Below the pieces are notes generated by a model that saw only the letters and a list, made by a program, of their open reading frames with translations, ran no database searches and was not told where the DNA came from. Below, piece after piece: positions 1 through 5,141 of a stretch of 5,141 nucleotides of DNA (positions within the stretch are counted from its first letter, which is position 1; the number at the start of each line of letters is the position of its first letter). Origin of the DNA: Ardenticatenaceae bacterium (GTDB taxonomy: Bacteria > Chloroflexota > Anaerolineae > Promineifilales > Promineifilaceae). The DNA lies in the NCBI GenBank assembly GCA_020634315.1, contig JACKBV010000070.1, positions 1 to 5,141 on the forward strand, written 5' to 3'. Both the position numbers and the translations under genes were made by a program.

Positions 1-2
1 AA

Positions 3-86
3 TTGCGTATACCATCAGTGCAGGGATGGATCATCAATGATGTGCAGCAGGGCCAGGTTGGACAGCATACGGGTAACGGCGGATAA
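3..86 (+). CDS. Possible 3' end of an upstream gene, product unknown (partial)
   Basis: A frame open from the left edge ends at TAA 84-86. It reads LRIPSVQGWIINDV and then a Gln/Gly-rich tail ending HTGNGG, about 27 residues. The soluble, hydrophilic composition looks like a protein C-terminus and the strand matches the genes downstream, so it could be the end of the preceding gene of the same cluster. No motif identifies a family. Two other readings remain open in the same stretch: + frame 1 stays open from position 1 to the TAA at 205-207, and a minus-strand frame runs from ATG 173-171 to a stop at 17-15 (52 codons). The call is therefore tentative, and the stretch may simply be intergenic. 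Confidence 0.25.
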   Translation: MRIPSVQGWIINDVQQGQVGQHTGNGG

Positions 87-120
87 GTATACAACGGCTG
101 GTCGATTCACCAAATTTATT

Positions 121-176
121 GGCAATGGGGCAATGGGGCAATTGGGCAAATTGCCAATTGGGCAAATTGGCATTTG
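121..176. repeat. Short-period GGCAAT / GGCAATTG intergenic repeat block
   Basis: The block starts with two exact tandem copies of GGCAATGG (121-128, 129-136) and a variant GGCAATTG (137-144). Two longer diverged units follow. The 14-mer AATTGGGCAAATTG occurs at 140-153 and again at 156-169, a 16-base period. The block also contains small inverted repeats: TTGCC (151-155) with GGCAA (161-165), and the palindrome CCAATTGG (154-161). It lies between the possible upstream gene end and the flippase start. The flippase frame happens to stay open across it, giving a Gly/Asn/Gln/Trp string that does not look like a membrane protein, so I treat it as non-coding. Function unknown; it could be a slippage-prone spacer or a dispersed intergenic repeat. 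Confidence 0.8.
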
Positions 177-229
177 TAGACTTGATCGATCCTGCGCTTT
201 GCGTTAATGTCCCCGCCGTGATACGAGGG
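177..229 (+). other. Flippase leader, no clear promoter found
   Basis: Fifty-three bases between the repeat block and ATG 230. I looked for a -35/-10 pair: TTGCCA at 151-156 is a fair -35, but the hexamers 17 bases downstream (around 174-180) match TATAAT poorly. No operator-like inverted repeat or riboswitch-like fold is visible. Transcription may start upstream of the window, or from a promoter that does not follow the sigma-70 consensus. Confidence 0.3.
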
Positions 230-1549
230 ATGAGACAACGGCCGTTTTTCCGCGACGCCATCAGCCAGGGATGGGGTGTGATCTTTGTGGGAACGGCCGT
301 TCGCATGGGCCTCAACTTCATCACCGGCATCTTGCTGGCGCGTGCCCTGGGGCCAGACGAATTCGGCATCTACTCCATCCTGGGAGCCATTGCCGGTATC
401 AGCGGCGGAGTGATCGATTTAGGGCTGACCAGCGCCAGCGTGCGGCACATCGCCATTGATTGGCAAACCGACAAAACCCTGGCCTGGCAGCGCGGGCAAA
501 CCTTCTTTTGGCTGCGCGTCATTTTGGCCGCCGTTTACATTGTTGGCGGCATTTTGCTGGCGAAACCCATCACGCAGCTCGTTTGGCCGGTTCCCAATGC
601 CGCTTTGCTGCTCAGCCTGGCTTTGCTCAGCATGGGCACAACCGTTTTGAGCGGGTCGATCAATGCCTTGCTAGAAGCCACGCGCTACTTTGGGCGCATA
701 GCCATCGCCATTATTTTCAGCTCGACAGTTTCGCTCTCGGTCACGGCCGTTTTGGTTGTCACCGGGCAAATCAGCGTGATCACGGCGCTCGTTGGCTCCA
801 GTTTTTTTGGATCGCTGGCCGGGTTTTGGCTGGCAACAAGACTGTGGCCGGTGCTGTGGCGGGAAACGGCCGTTTCCCGGCCCATTCTCCGCTTTCCCGG
901 CATACAAACAATGCGCACCCTGGGGCAGCCATTATGGAAATTTGGCGGCTGGCTGTGGCTGGGCAACATCTTGCGCATGCTTCTCGGCTATCTGGACATG
1001 TTCCTGGTCAACCATTGGTTGGCAACCGATACCGTCGGCATTTATGCGCTGGCGCTCAATCTCTCCAGCAAAGTCGAACTGATCAACAGCAGCCTACACG
1101 CCGCGCTTGTACCCTCCGTTTCCACGTTGGCAGACAAAACGGCCGTGCGCCATTACCTGAAGCAAAGCCTCGTGCGCAGCGCCGGACTGAGCCTGCCTGT
1201 GTTAGCACTTGTCCCGCTCGCTCCCTGGTTCGTGCCGCAGTTGTATGGCCCGGCTTACCAATCAGCGGGAACAGTGCTGCAATTGCTATTGCTCATCACC
1301 TTGTTTGATCTTTTTACGCTGGCCCCCAGCTTGCTCGTATACACATTTAATCAGCCCAAGTTATTCACCGCCGGTGAACTTTTACGCACGCTGACCCTTC
1401 TCGCGATGGGCGTCTGGCTCATCCCCACCTGGGGTATCACGGGCGCAGTGCTCGCCCGTTTTTGTGCAAAACTGGTCGGCGCTGTTTTCATTTTAGGGCG
1501 GCTTATCCCCCATTATGCGCAGTATGGACAAAAAGAACCTGTCCCATGA
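230..1549 (+). CDS. Wzx-like polysaccharide flippase (MOP superfamily membrane transporter)
   Basis: This is a predicted inner-membrane flippase that would carry lipid-linked oligosaccharide units to the outer face. From ATG 230 it is 439 residues, normal for the Polysacc_synt/Wzx family. The N-terminus has the family pattern: a first membrane helix (about 17-37), then ARALGPDEFGIYS (about 37-49), then a second helix leading to DLGLTSASVRHIA (about 63-75). The second half carries YLDMFLVNHWLATDTVGIYALALNL (about 254-278), the usual hallmark of the helix 7-8 region. Roughly 12 hydrophobic segments are visible. The frame stays open upstream to a TTG at 119 (476 residues), but that extension is translated GGCAAT repeat and is polar. 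ATG 230 has GAGGG directly before it, which is too close for a good Shine-Dalgarno; GTG 218 is an alternative start. The stop TGA 1547-1549 is 15 bases before the next gene, suggesting an operon. The family assignment is firm; the exact start and the polymer transported are not known. Confidence 0.88.
   Translation: MRQRPFFRDAISQGWGVIFVGTAVRMGLNFITGILLARALGPDEFGIYSILGAIAGISGGVIDLGLTSASVRHIAIDWQTDKTLAWQRGQTFFWLRVILAAVYIVGGILLAKPITQLVWPVPNAALLLSLALLSMGTTVLSGSINALLEATRYFGRIAIAIIFSSTVSLSVTAVLVVTGQISVITALVGSSFFGSLAGFWLATRLWPVLWRETAVSRPILRFPGIQTMRTLGQPLWKFGGWLWLGNILRMLLGYLDMFLVNHWLATDTVGIYALALNLSSKVELINSSLHAALVPSVSTLADKTAVRHYLKQSLVRSAGLSLPVLALVPLAPWFVPQLYGPAYQSAGTVLQLLLLITLFDLFTLAPSLLVYTFNQPKLFTAGELLRTLTLLAMGVWLIPTWGITGAVLARFCAKLVGAVFILGRLIPHYAQYGQKEPVP
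860..879. repeat. 20-base perfect palindrome centred on ACGGCCGT
   Basis: CGGGAAACGG followed by its exact reverse complement CCGTTTCCCG, with no spacer, lies inside the flippase gene and encodes residues around ETAVSRP. It is the longest extension of the dispersed ACGGCCGT motif in this window; the next longest is TAAACGGCCGTTTA at 3437-3450. As it is coding and lacks a loop or T-run, it is not a terminator. Confidence 0.7.
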
Positions 1550-1557
1550 AGGGAAAA

Positions 1558-1563
1558 AGAGGA
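1558..1563 (+). promoter_or_regulatory. Ribosome binding site AGAGGA before the first glycosyltransferase
   Basis: AGAGGA sits one base before ATG 1565 and four bases before the second, adjacent ATG at 1568. The spacing is short for either and slightly favours 1568. A second purine run, AAGGGA at 1549-1554, begins at the flippase stop codon and is ten bases from ATG 1565. The two candidate starts differ by a single methionine. Confidence 0.5.
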
Positions 1564-1564
1564 C

Positions 1565-2731
1565 ATGATGCACATTATTATTATTAACAATGCTTACGGC
1601 CGTTTCCCTTCTCTACAAGCCATGCTTACCCTCTACTACAATCTCACGGGCTGGGCCGAAGGGGTCGCCGCTGCCGGGGCACAAGTCACCGTCTTTCAAC
1701 GTTACCAACTCGACACAGACCTGGAAATAGCCAACATTCCTTACCATTTCATCACGGAGCACAAACCGCGCCAGCTTACGTGGCAAATTCCCTGGCGCAT
1801 CATCCGCCGCGTGCGCACACTGTGCCAACGCCATGTGCAGGCTGGCATTCCCACCGTTGTCCATATGAATGGCTTTGTGTTTCCCATCCCGACACGCGTT
1901 TTGCGCCTCATGCTGCCCAATTCGGTTCCCATTGTGGTGCAGCATCATGGCGAACGCGCCATGCGCAGTTGGAAACAGCGCGTACAGCGTGCTGCCCTGC
2001 GCGGTCTGGATGGGTATCTGTTTGCCGCCAAACCGATGGCGCAAGAATGGCTCGATGCCGGAATCATCGCCTCCAGCCATGATGTGTATGATGTCATGGA
2101 AGGCTCCTCTCTCTTCACCTACCAAGATCGCGCCAGTGCCAGAGCCATCACCGGACTGACAGGCAATCCCATCCTCTTTTGGGCTGGCAATCTGGACAGC
2201 AACAAAGACCCGCTGACGATTTTGAACGGCTTTGAGCGCATTTTGCCAGCTTATCCAGATGCCCGTTTGTATATGGCTTATCGTTATGACAGCTTGTTGG
2301 CCGAAGTGCAAGCACGCATTGCCCGCAGCCAGGCTCTTACGCAATCTGTGACCCTGTTGGGACAATTGGCGCGGGAGCAAATTCCCGATTACTTTAACAG
2401 TGCCGATTTTTTTGTGCAGGGCAGCGCCAAAGAGGGGTCGGGATTGGCCGTGTTGGATGCACTGACCTGTGGCGTTGTTCCTGTCATCACGGATATTCCT
2501 TCTTTTCGGGTATTGACGGATAACGGCCGTATCGGTGCTTTATGGCCGGTGGGCGACGAAGAGCGCTTCGTCGCGGCCCTGCGGCACGTATTGGCGCAAC
2601 CAGTACAAGCGCAAAGCGCCGCTGCCCGGCAATTTTTTGAGCAGCAATGGAGCTTTGCGGCAATTGGTCGCCGGGCGCTTCAGGTTTATGAAATGGCCTG
2701 GCAGCGGCGGCAGGAGAAAATTGCGACGTGA
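1565..2731 (+). CDS. GT-B fold glycosyltransferase, GT4-like (group 1), with variant EX7D motif
   Basis: This is a predicted cytoplasmic retaining glycosyltransferase using a nucleotide-sugar donor; acceptor and sugar are unknown. At 388 residues it has normal length for the family. The N-terminal half (about 1-180) is an acceptor-type Rossmann domain starting with a hydrophobic strand (MMHIIIINN). It lacks the glycine-rich GG loop common near the start of GT4 enzymes. VVHMNGFVFP (98-107) and VVQHHGERA (124-132) correspond to inner strands of this domain. The C-terminal donor domain is clear: FWAGNLDSNKDPLTILNGFERI (205-226, with the usual phosphate-contacting Lys at 214), VTLLGQLAREQIPDYFNSADFFVQGS (262-287), and KEGSGLAVLDALTCGVVPVITD (289-310). 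Here Glu290 is conserved, but the second Glu of the EX7E motif is Asp298. The stop codon overlaps the GTG start of the next gene, so the pair is probably translationally coupled. Superfamily certain; specificity cannot be read from sequence. Confidence 0.9.
   Translation: MMHIIIINNAYGRFPSLQAMLTLYYNLTGWAEGVAAAGAQVTVFQRYQLDTDLEIANIPYHFITEHKPRQLTWQIPWRIIRRVRTLCQRHVQAGIPTVVHMNGFVFPIPTRVLRLMLPNSVPIVVQHHGERAMRSWKQRVQRAALRGLDGYLFAAKPMAQEWLDAGIIASSHDVYDVMEGSSLFTYQDRASARAITGLTGNPILFWAGNLDSNKDPLTILNGFERILPAYPDARLYMAYRYDSLLAEVQARIARSQALTQSVTLLGQLAREQIPDYFNSADFFVQGSAKEGSGLAVLDALTCGVVPVITDIPSFRVLTDNGRIGALWPVGDEERFVAALRHVLAQPVQAQSAAARQFFEQQWSFAAIGRRALQVYEMAWQRRQEKIAT
2712..2716 (+). promoter_or_regulatory. 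Ribosome binding site AGGAG supporting the GTG start at 2728
   Basis: AGGAG inside the end of the preceding gene lies 11 bases before GTG 2728. The GTG overlaps the upstream TGA (GTGA, 2728-2731), a common arrangement for coupled translation. GTG 2728 gives MKILLIVPGG, the expected first beta strand and glycine loop of a GT4 enzyme, so this start is well supported. Confidence 0.65.
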
Positions 2732-3846
2732 AAATTCTCTTGATCGTCCCTGGCGGCGTGGACAAAAGTGGGCAAGAGCGTGTCATTCCGGCGCTGCTCT
2801 GGCTGATTGAACGGCTGGCCCGGCAGCATGAGGTGTTGGTCATTGCGCTGCATCAATATGAACGGCCGTGTACCTACCACCTACACGGCGCACAAATCAT
2901 CAACCTGGGGCACAGCCGCGCCCCGCTGGCTGAACTGCGTCTGCCGGGGCGGTGGCGGCAAATCATGCACGCCATTCGCTCGTTTGGCGTGCCGGATGTG
3001 GTACATGGCTTTTGGGCGCAAGAAAGCGGTGTGTTGGCCGGGCTGGTTGGGCGGCGGCTGCGGCGGCCGGTCGTTTTGAGCATTGGCGGGGGCGAATTAA
3101 CCTGGCTGCCACAAATTGGCTATGGCTTGCAAGGGCAGTGGCGGGGACGGCTGCGGGTGTGGGCGGCGCTGCAATTGGCAACGGCCGTTACCGGCGGCAG
3201 TCAATTCGTGCTGCAAACCCTTCCCGCGATGCACAAAGCGGCGCATTGGCTGCCCCTGGGCGCAGCGACCGAGCTGTTCACAGGGTCTGGCGTGCGCCAA
3301 CCCGGCCCGCCCTGGCAGTTGGTCCATGTTGCCACCATTAACCCGGTTAAAGATCAGGCAACGCTGCTGCACGCCCTGGCAATTGCCCGGCAGCAAGTGC
3401 CGGATATTCGGTTGGATTGGGTGGGTGAAGATACGCTAAACGGCCGTTTACAAACCCTGGCACAGCAACTAAACCTCACCGAGGCAGTCACCTTCCACCG
3501 CTTCCTGCCAAGCACAGACCTTATCCCCCTTTACCAACGCGCACATCTCTTTGTGCAATCCTCCTTGCATGAAAGTCAGGGAGTGGCGGTGTGTGAAGCC
3601 GCCGCTTGTGGTGTGCCCACGGTGGGCACAAAGGTTGGATTGGTGGCAGAATTAGCGCCGCTGGCGGCAACGGCCGTGCCTATTGGCGATGCACCCGCCC
3701 TTGCCAGCGCTATGCTTCATTTGCTGGCAAATCCGGCAGAGCGTGAATCGTTGGCACACGCAGCACAGCAGTGGGCGCAAACGCACAATGCAGACTGGAC
3801 AGCCGCCCAATTTATGGCCCTCTACCAGCGCCTGCAAGCTGCATAA
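2728..3846 (+). CDS. GT-B fold glycosyltransferase, GT4 family (group 1)
   Basis: This is a predicted cytoplasmic retaining glycosyltransferase of the GT4 type, 372 residues, full length. The N-terminal domain starts with strand MKILLIVPGG, followed by VDKSGQERVIPALLWLIERLARQHEV, the usual loop and helix before the second strand. DVVHGFWAQESGVLAGLVGRRL (90-111) and RPVVLSIGGGEL (113-124) match the acceptor-side strands and the conserved His (93). The donor domain contains LVHVATINPVKDQATLLHAL (198-217, Lys208), VTFHRFLPSTDLIPLYQRAHLFVQSSLHES (254-283) and a complete EX7E motif, Glu282 and Glu290, inside HESQGVAVCEAAACGVPTVGT. It overlaps the previous glycosyltransferase by four bases and is followed 30 bases later by the GT87-like gene. 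The two neighbouring GT-B enzymes share only the fold motifs and are not obvious recent duplicates. Its likely role is one sugar-addition step in assembly of a lipid-linked oligosaccharide. Sugar, linkage and acceptor are unknown. Confidence 0.92.
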   Translation: MKILLIVPGGVDKSGQERVIPALLWLIERLARQHEVLVIALHQYERPCTYHLHGAQIINLGHSRAPLAELRLPGRWRQIMHAIRSFGVPDVVHGFWAQESGVLAGLVGRRLRRPVVLSIGGGELTWLPQIGYGLQGQWRGRLRVWAALQLATAVTGGSQFVLQTLPAMHKAAHWLPLGAATELFTGSGVRQPGPPWQLVHVATINPVKDQATLLHALAIARQQVPDIRLDWVGEDTLNGRLQTLAQQLNLTEAVTFHRFLPSTDLIPLYQRAHLFVQSSLHESQGVAVCEAAACGVPTVGTKVGLVAELAPLAATAVPIGDAPALASAMLHLLANPAERESLAHAAQQWAQTHNADWTAAQFMALYQRLQAA

Positions 3847-3854
3847 GCTCTATC

Positions 3855-3867
3855 ACCGATAACCGAT
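3855..3867. repeat. Short ACCGATA direct repeat in the gap before the GT87-like gene
   Basis: ACCGAT occurs at 3855-3860 and 3862-3867 with a seven-base period, inside the 30-base gap between the second glycosyltransferase stop (3844-3846) and ATG 3877. No hairpin-plus-T-run terminator is present, so transcription probably continues into the next gene. The only weak Shine-Dalgarno is GGA at 3868-3870, six bases from the ATG. Confidence 0.4.
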
Positions 3868-3876
3868 GGATCGCAT

Positions 3877-5141
3877 ATGAAAGATAAAATCCAGTCACAA
3901 AGCAAACTCATTTTGACATTGCTCACGCTCGTTACGCTCACCCTTTACGCCTGGCGAGTCTTAATTCCCGCCGCCCGCGCCAACTACAGCTTGCCCGTTT
4001 TTTACACGGCCGCTTTTATACAATGGCACACGCCAGCCGAAATGCTACACCTGTATGATGACTCCTGGTTAAATGACCAAATGGTAAACCTGGGGTTTAC
4101 GCATACGTGGGATGTTTACCGCCCCAATCCGCCGACGATGACTTTGTTTTTCTTGCCATTTCTGGCGATCCCTGTGCAATGGACATCCTTCGTTTGGGTT
4201 GGCGTGAATTTACTGGCGCTGATTGGCAGCCTGGCACTGAGCGCGGCCGCCCTCGGCATACCTTCTCACCGGAGTTTGTGGGTTCTGCCGCTTGTGCTGT
4301 TGTCGCAGCCTGTTTTACATCATTTTGCGCGTGGACAGCTTTATTTTCCTGTTCTCCTGGGGTTGAGCCTTTGCTTTTGGGGGCTTGCCCGTCGGCATGA
4401 GGCGTGGGCGGGTTTTGCGTTGGGATTGATTATGGTGTCGAAAACGGCCGCCGCGTGGCTGTTTTTGCTGCTGTTGGTAGCGCGACGATGGCGTGTGGTG
4501 GGCTGGGCTGTGGCAACGGCCGTTCCCTTCATCCTCATCTCACTCCTCTGGGATGGCCTCTCACCCTGGCTCGCTTATCTTTCCATGCTATCAGAAAGAA
4601 TGAGCGACCCCAGCCGCGTCGTCACCGCCTACCAAACCATCACCAGCCTGTTTGGACACCTGTTCATCTTAGAACCCACCTGGAATCCGACGCCCATTTT
4701 CCATCTGCCCTGGCTGGCAACAACCCTGACACTACTGACATTTGTCGGCACGTTATACCTTTCCTGGCGCTATGGGCGTTTGGACAATGGCGCAGCGCAA
4801 GAAGCGCGGCTGCTGACAACAGCCTTGTGGTGCGCCCTGATTGTCTCAAACGCCCCCCTGGCCGAGGATTATCATTATGTGCTGCTGCTGCCGTCATTGG
4901 GAACGGCCGTTTGGTGGGCAGCCAAAACCGGGCATGGAAAGCTGCCGCTGCTCATTGCCATACTGCTGTTGGCCCTGCCACTGCCATTCAAACATCCCCT
5001 GCTGGCACAAAGTTGGCTGGCCCTCTTCGCCTATCCACGCGTTTATGGGGCTTATTTGTTATGGGGCTGGCTGCTATGGCAGCTTCAACGCCTCCAGACA
5101 GCGCCACAACGGCCAACAGACACACTTCCCACCATACACAG
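3877..5141 (+). CDS. GT87/DUF2029-like GT-C membrane glycosyltransferase (3' end cut by window)
   Basis: The frame is open from ATG 3877 to the right edge, 421 codons plus two bases with no stop, so the gene is incomplete but probably near its end (family members are usually about 380-480 residues). It has roughly 11-12 hydrophobic helices. The pattern fits GT87, the polyprenyl-phosphate-mannose-dependent mannosyltransferase group. Helix 1 (about 11-33) is followed by a long extracytoplasmic loop with VFYTAAFIQWHTPAEMLHLYDD (41-62). Then come YRPNPPTMTLFFLPFLAIP (81-99), FARGQLYFPVLLGLSLCFWGLARR (150-173, the family GQ motif), and AGFALGLIMVSKTAAAWLFLLLLVARRWR (178-206, the G-LG-x-K region). 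YQTITSLFGHLF (252-263) and EDYHYVLLLP (330-339) match later family segments. The acidic residue usually found near the start of the first loop, in D-F-x-x-Y-Y-x-A patterns, seems to be Ser38; Asp61/Asp62 are the nearest acidic residues. Such enzymes work on the outer face of the membrane with lipid-linked donors. The actual sugar is unknown. Confidence 0.8.
   Translation, partial: MKDKIQSQSKLILTLLTLVTLTLYAWRVLIPAARANYSLPVFYTAAFIQWHTPAEMLHLYDDSWLNDQMVNLGFTHTWDVYRPNPPTMTLFFLPFLAIPVQWTSFVWVGVNLLALIGSLALSAAALGIPSHRSLWVLPLVLLSQPVLHHFARGQLYFPVLLGLSLCFWGLARRHEAWAGFALGLIMVSKTAAAWLFLLLLVARRWRVVGWAVATAVPFILISLLWDGLSPWLAYLSMLSERMSDPSRVVTAYQTITSLFGHLFILEPTWNPTPIFHLPWLATTLTLLTFVGTLYLSWRYGRLDNGAAQEARLLTTALWCALIVSNAPLAEDYHYVLLLPSLGTAVWWAAKTGHGKLPLLIAILLLALPLPFKHPLLAQSWLALFAYPRVYGAYLLWGWLLWQLQRLQTAPQRPTDTLPTIH

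Larger units (their letters stand above)
238..4910. repeat. Dispersed palindromic octamer ACGGCCGT, 13 copies
   Basis: Exact copies start at 238, 293, 743, 866, 1139, 1596, 2523, 2862, 3181, 3440, 3670, 4516 and 4903. Seven extend to the 10-mer AACGGCCGTT (those at 238, 293, 866, 3181, 3440, 4516, 4903). Near copies ACGGCCGC start at 4006 and 4444. All 13 lie inside the four genes. Codon phase varies: eight read Thr-Ala-Val, three read x-Gly-Arg and two read x-Arg-Pro. The protein sequence therefore does not explain the motif. A uniform random sequence of this length would hold about 0.08 copies of any one octamer. The coordinates span the first to the last copy. Confidence 0.85.

Noticed and set aside
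121..176. CRISPR-like array
   Set aside because: The repeat units are 8 to 16 bases, contiguous and diverging, with no unique spacers and no cas genes nearby.
151..180. Possible sigma-70 promoter with TTGCCA as -35
   Set aside because: The -10 hexamer at the right distance matches only about half of TATAAT, and the -35 is part of the repeat block.
119..229. N-terminal extension of the flippase from TTG 119
   Set aside because: The 37 extra residues are mostly translated GGCAAT repeat, and the family pattern begins just after Met at 230. No Shine-Dalgarno precedes 119.
34..369. 111-codon minus-strand frame at the left edge
   Set aside because: It covers the repeat block and the first part of the flippase, and its composition is low complexity with no family signature.
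860..879. Intrinsic terminator
   Set aside because: The palindrome has no loop or T-run and sits in the middle of the flippase coding sequence.
460..1308. 282-codon + strand frame within the flippase
   Set aside because: It is rich in Ala, Arg, His and Gln without membrane segments or motifs, and overlaps the well-supported flippase in another frame.
1613..2380. 255-codon open frame on the minus strand
   Set aside because: It lies entirely opposite the first glycosyltransferase, whose + frame has clear GT4 motifs. The minus product shows no recognisable domain and is a shadow of biased codon use.
4107..4400. 97-codon + strand frame near the right end
   Set aside because: It is out of frame with the long GT87-like gene that spans the region and has family motifs.

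Overview
The window is a stretch of a bacterial surface-polysaccharide (exopolysaccharide or O-antigen-like) locus. Four genes lie head to tail on the + strand. Base composition is moderately GC-rich, in the mid-to-high 50s percent by eye. No taxon marker gene is present. The GC level, the GGCAAT/GGCAATTG short repeats in intergenic DNA and a very frequent ACGGCCGT palindrome resemble what I associate with environmental Chloroflexota (Anaerolineae-like) genomes, but that placement is a weak inference.

Layout: positions 1-229 carry no confidently recognised gene. There may be the last 27 codons of an upstream gene (stop at 84-86), followed by a short-period GGCAAT/GGCAATTG repeat block (121-176). 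From 230 to 1549 is a multi-pass Wzx/MOP-type polysaccharide flippase. Fifteen bases later comes a GT-B (GT4-like) glycosyltransferase (1565-2731). It overlaps by four bases (GTGA) a second GT4-like glycosyltransferase (2728-3846). After a 30-base gap, a polytopic GT-C protein of the GT87/DUF2029 type begins at 3877 and runs off the right edge without a stop, so it is a partial gene of at least 421 codons.

Likely joint role (inference): the two soluble GT-B enzymes add sugars to an undecaprenyl-linked oligosaccharide on the cytoplasmic face, the flippase moves the lipid-linked unit across the membrane, and the GT87-type membrane enzyme may add a further sugar from a polyprenyl-phosphate donor on the outer face. 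The tight spacing and common strand suggest one operon. No polymerase (Wzy) or initiating phosphoglycosyltransferase is visible, and they would be expected outside the window.

The most unusual signal is not a gene. The palindromic octamer ACGGCCGT occurs 13 times in 5.1 kb, in all three codon phases and in all four genes, which points to a genome-wide DNA-level motif like the cyanobacterial HIP1 element. Two enzyme oddities are also noted: an Asp in place of the second Glu of the EX7E motif in the first glycosyltransferase, and an apparent lack of the usual early acidic residue in the GT87-like protein. I found no tRNA, rRNA, CRISPR array, insertion sequence or convincing terminator.
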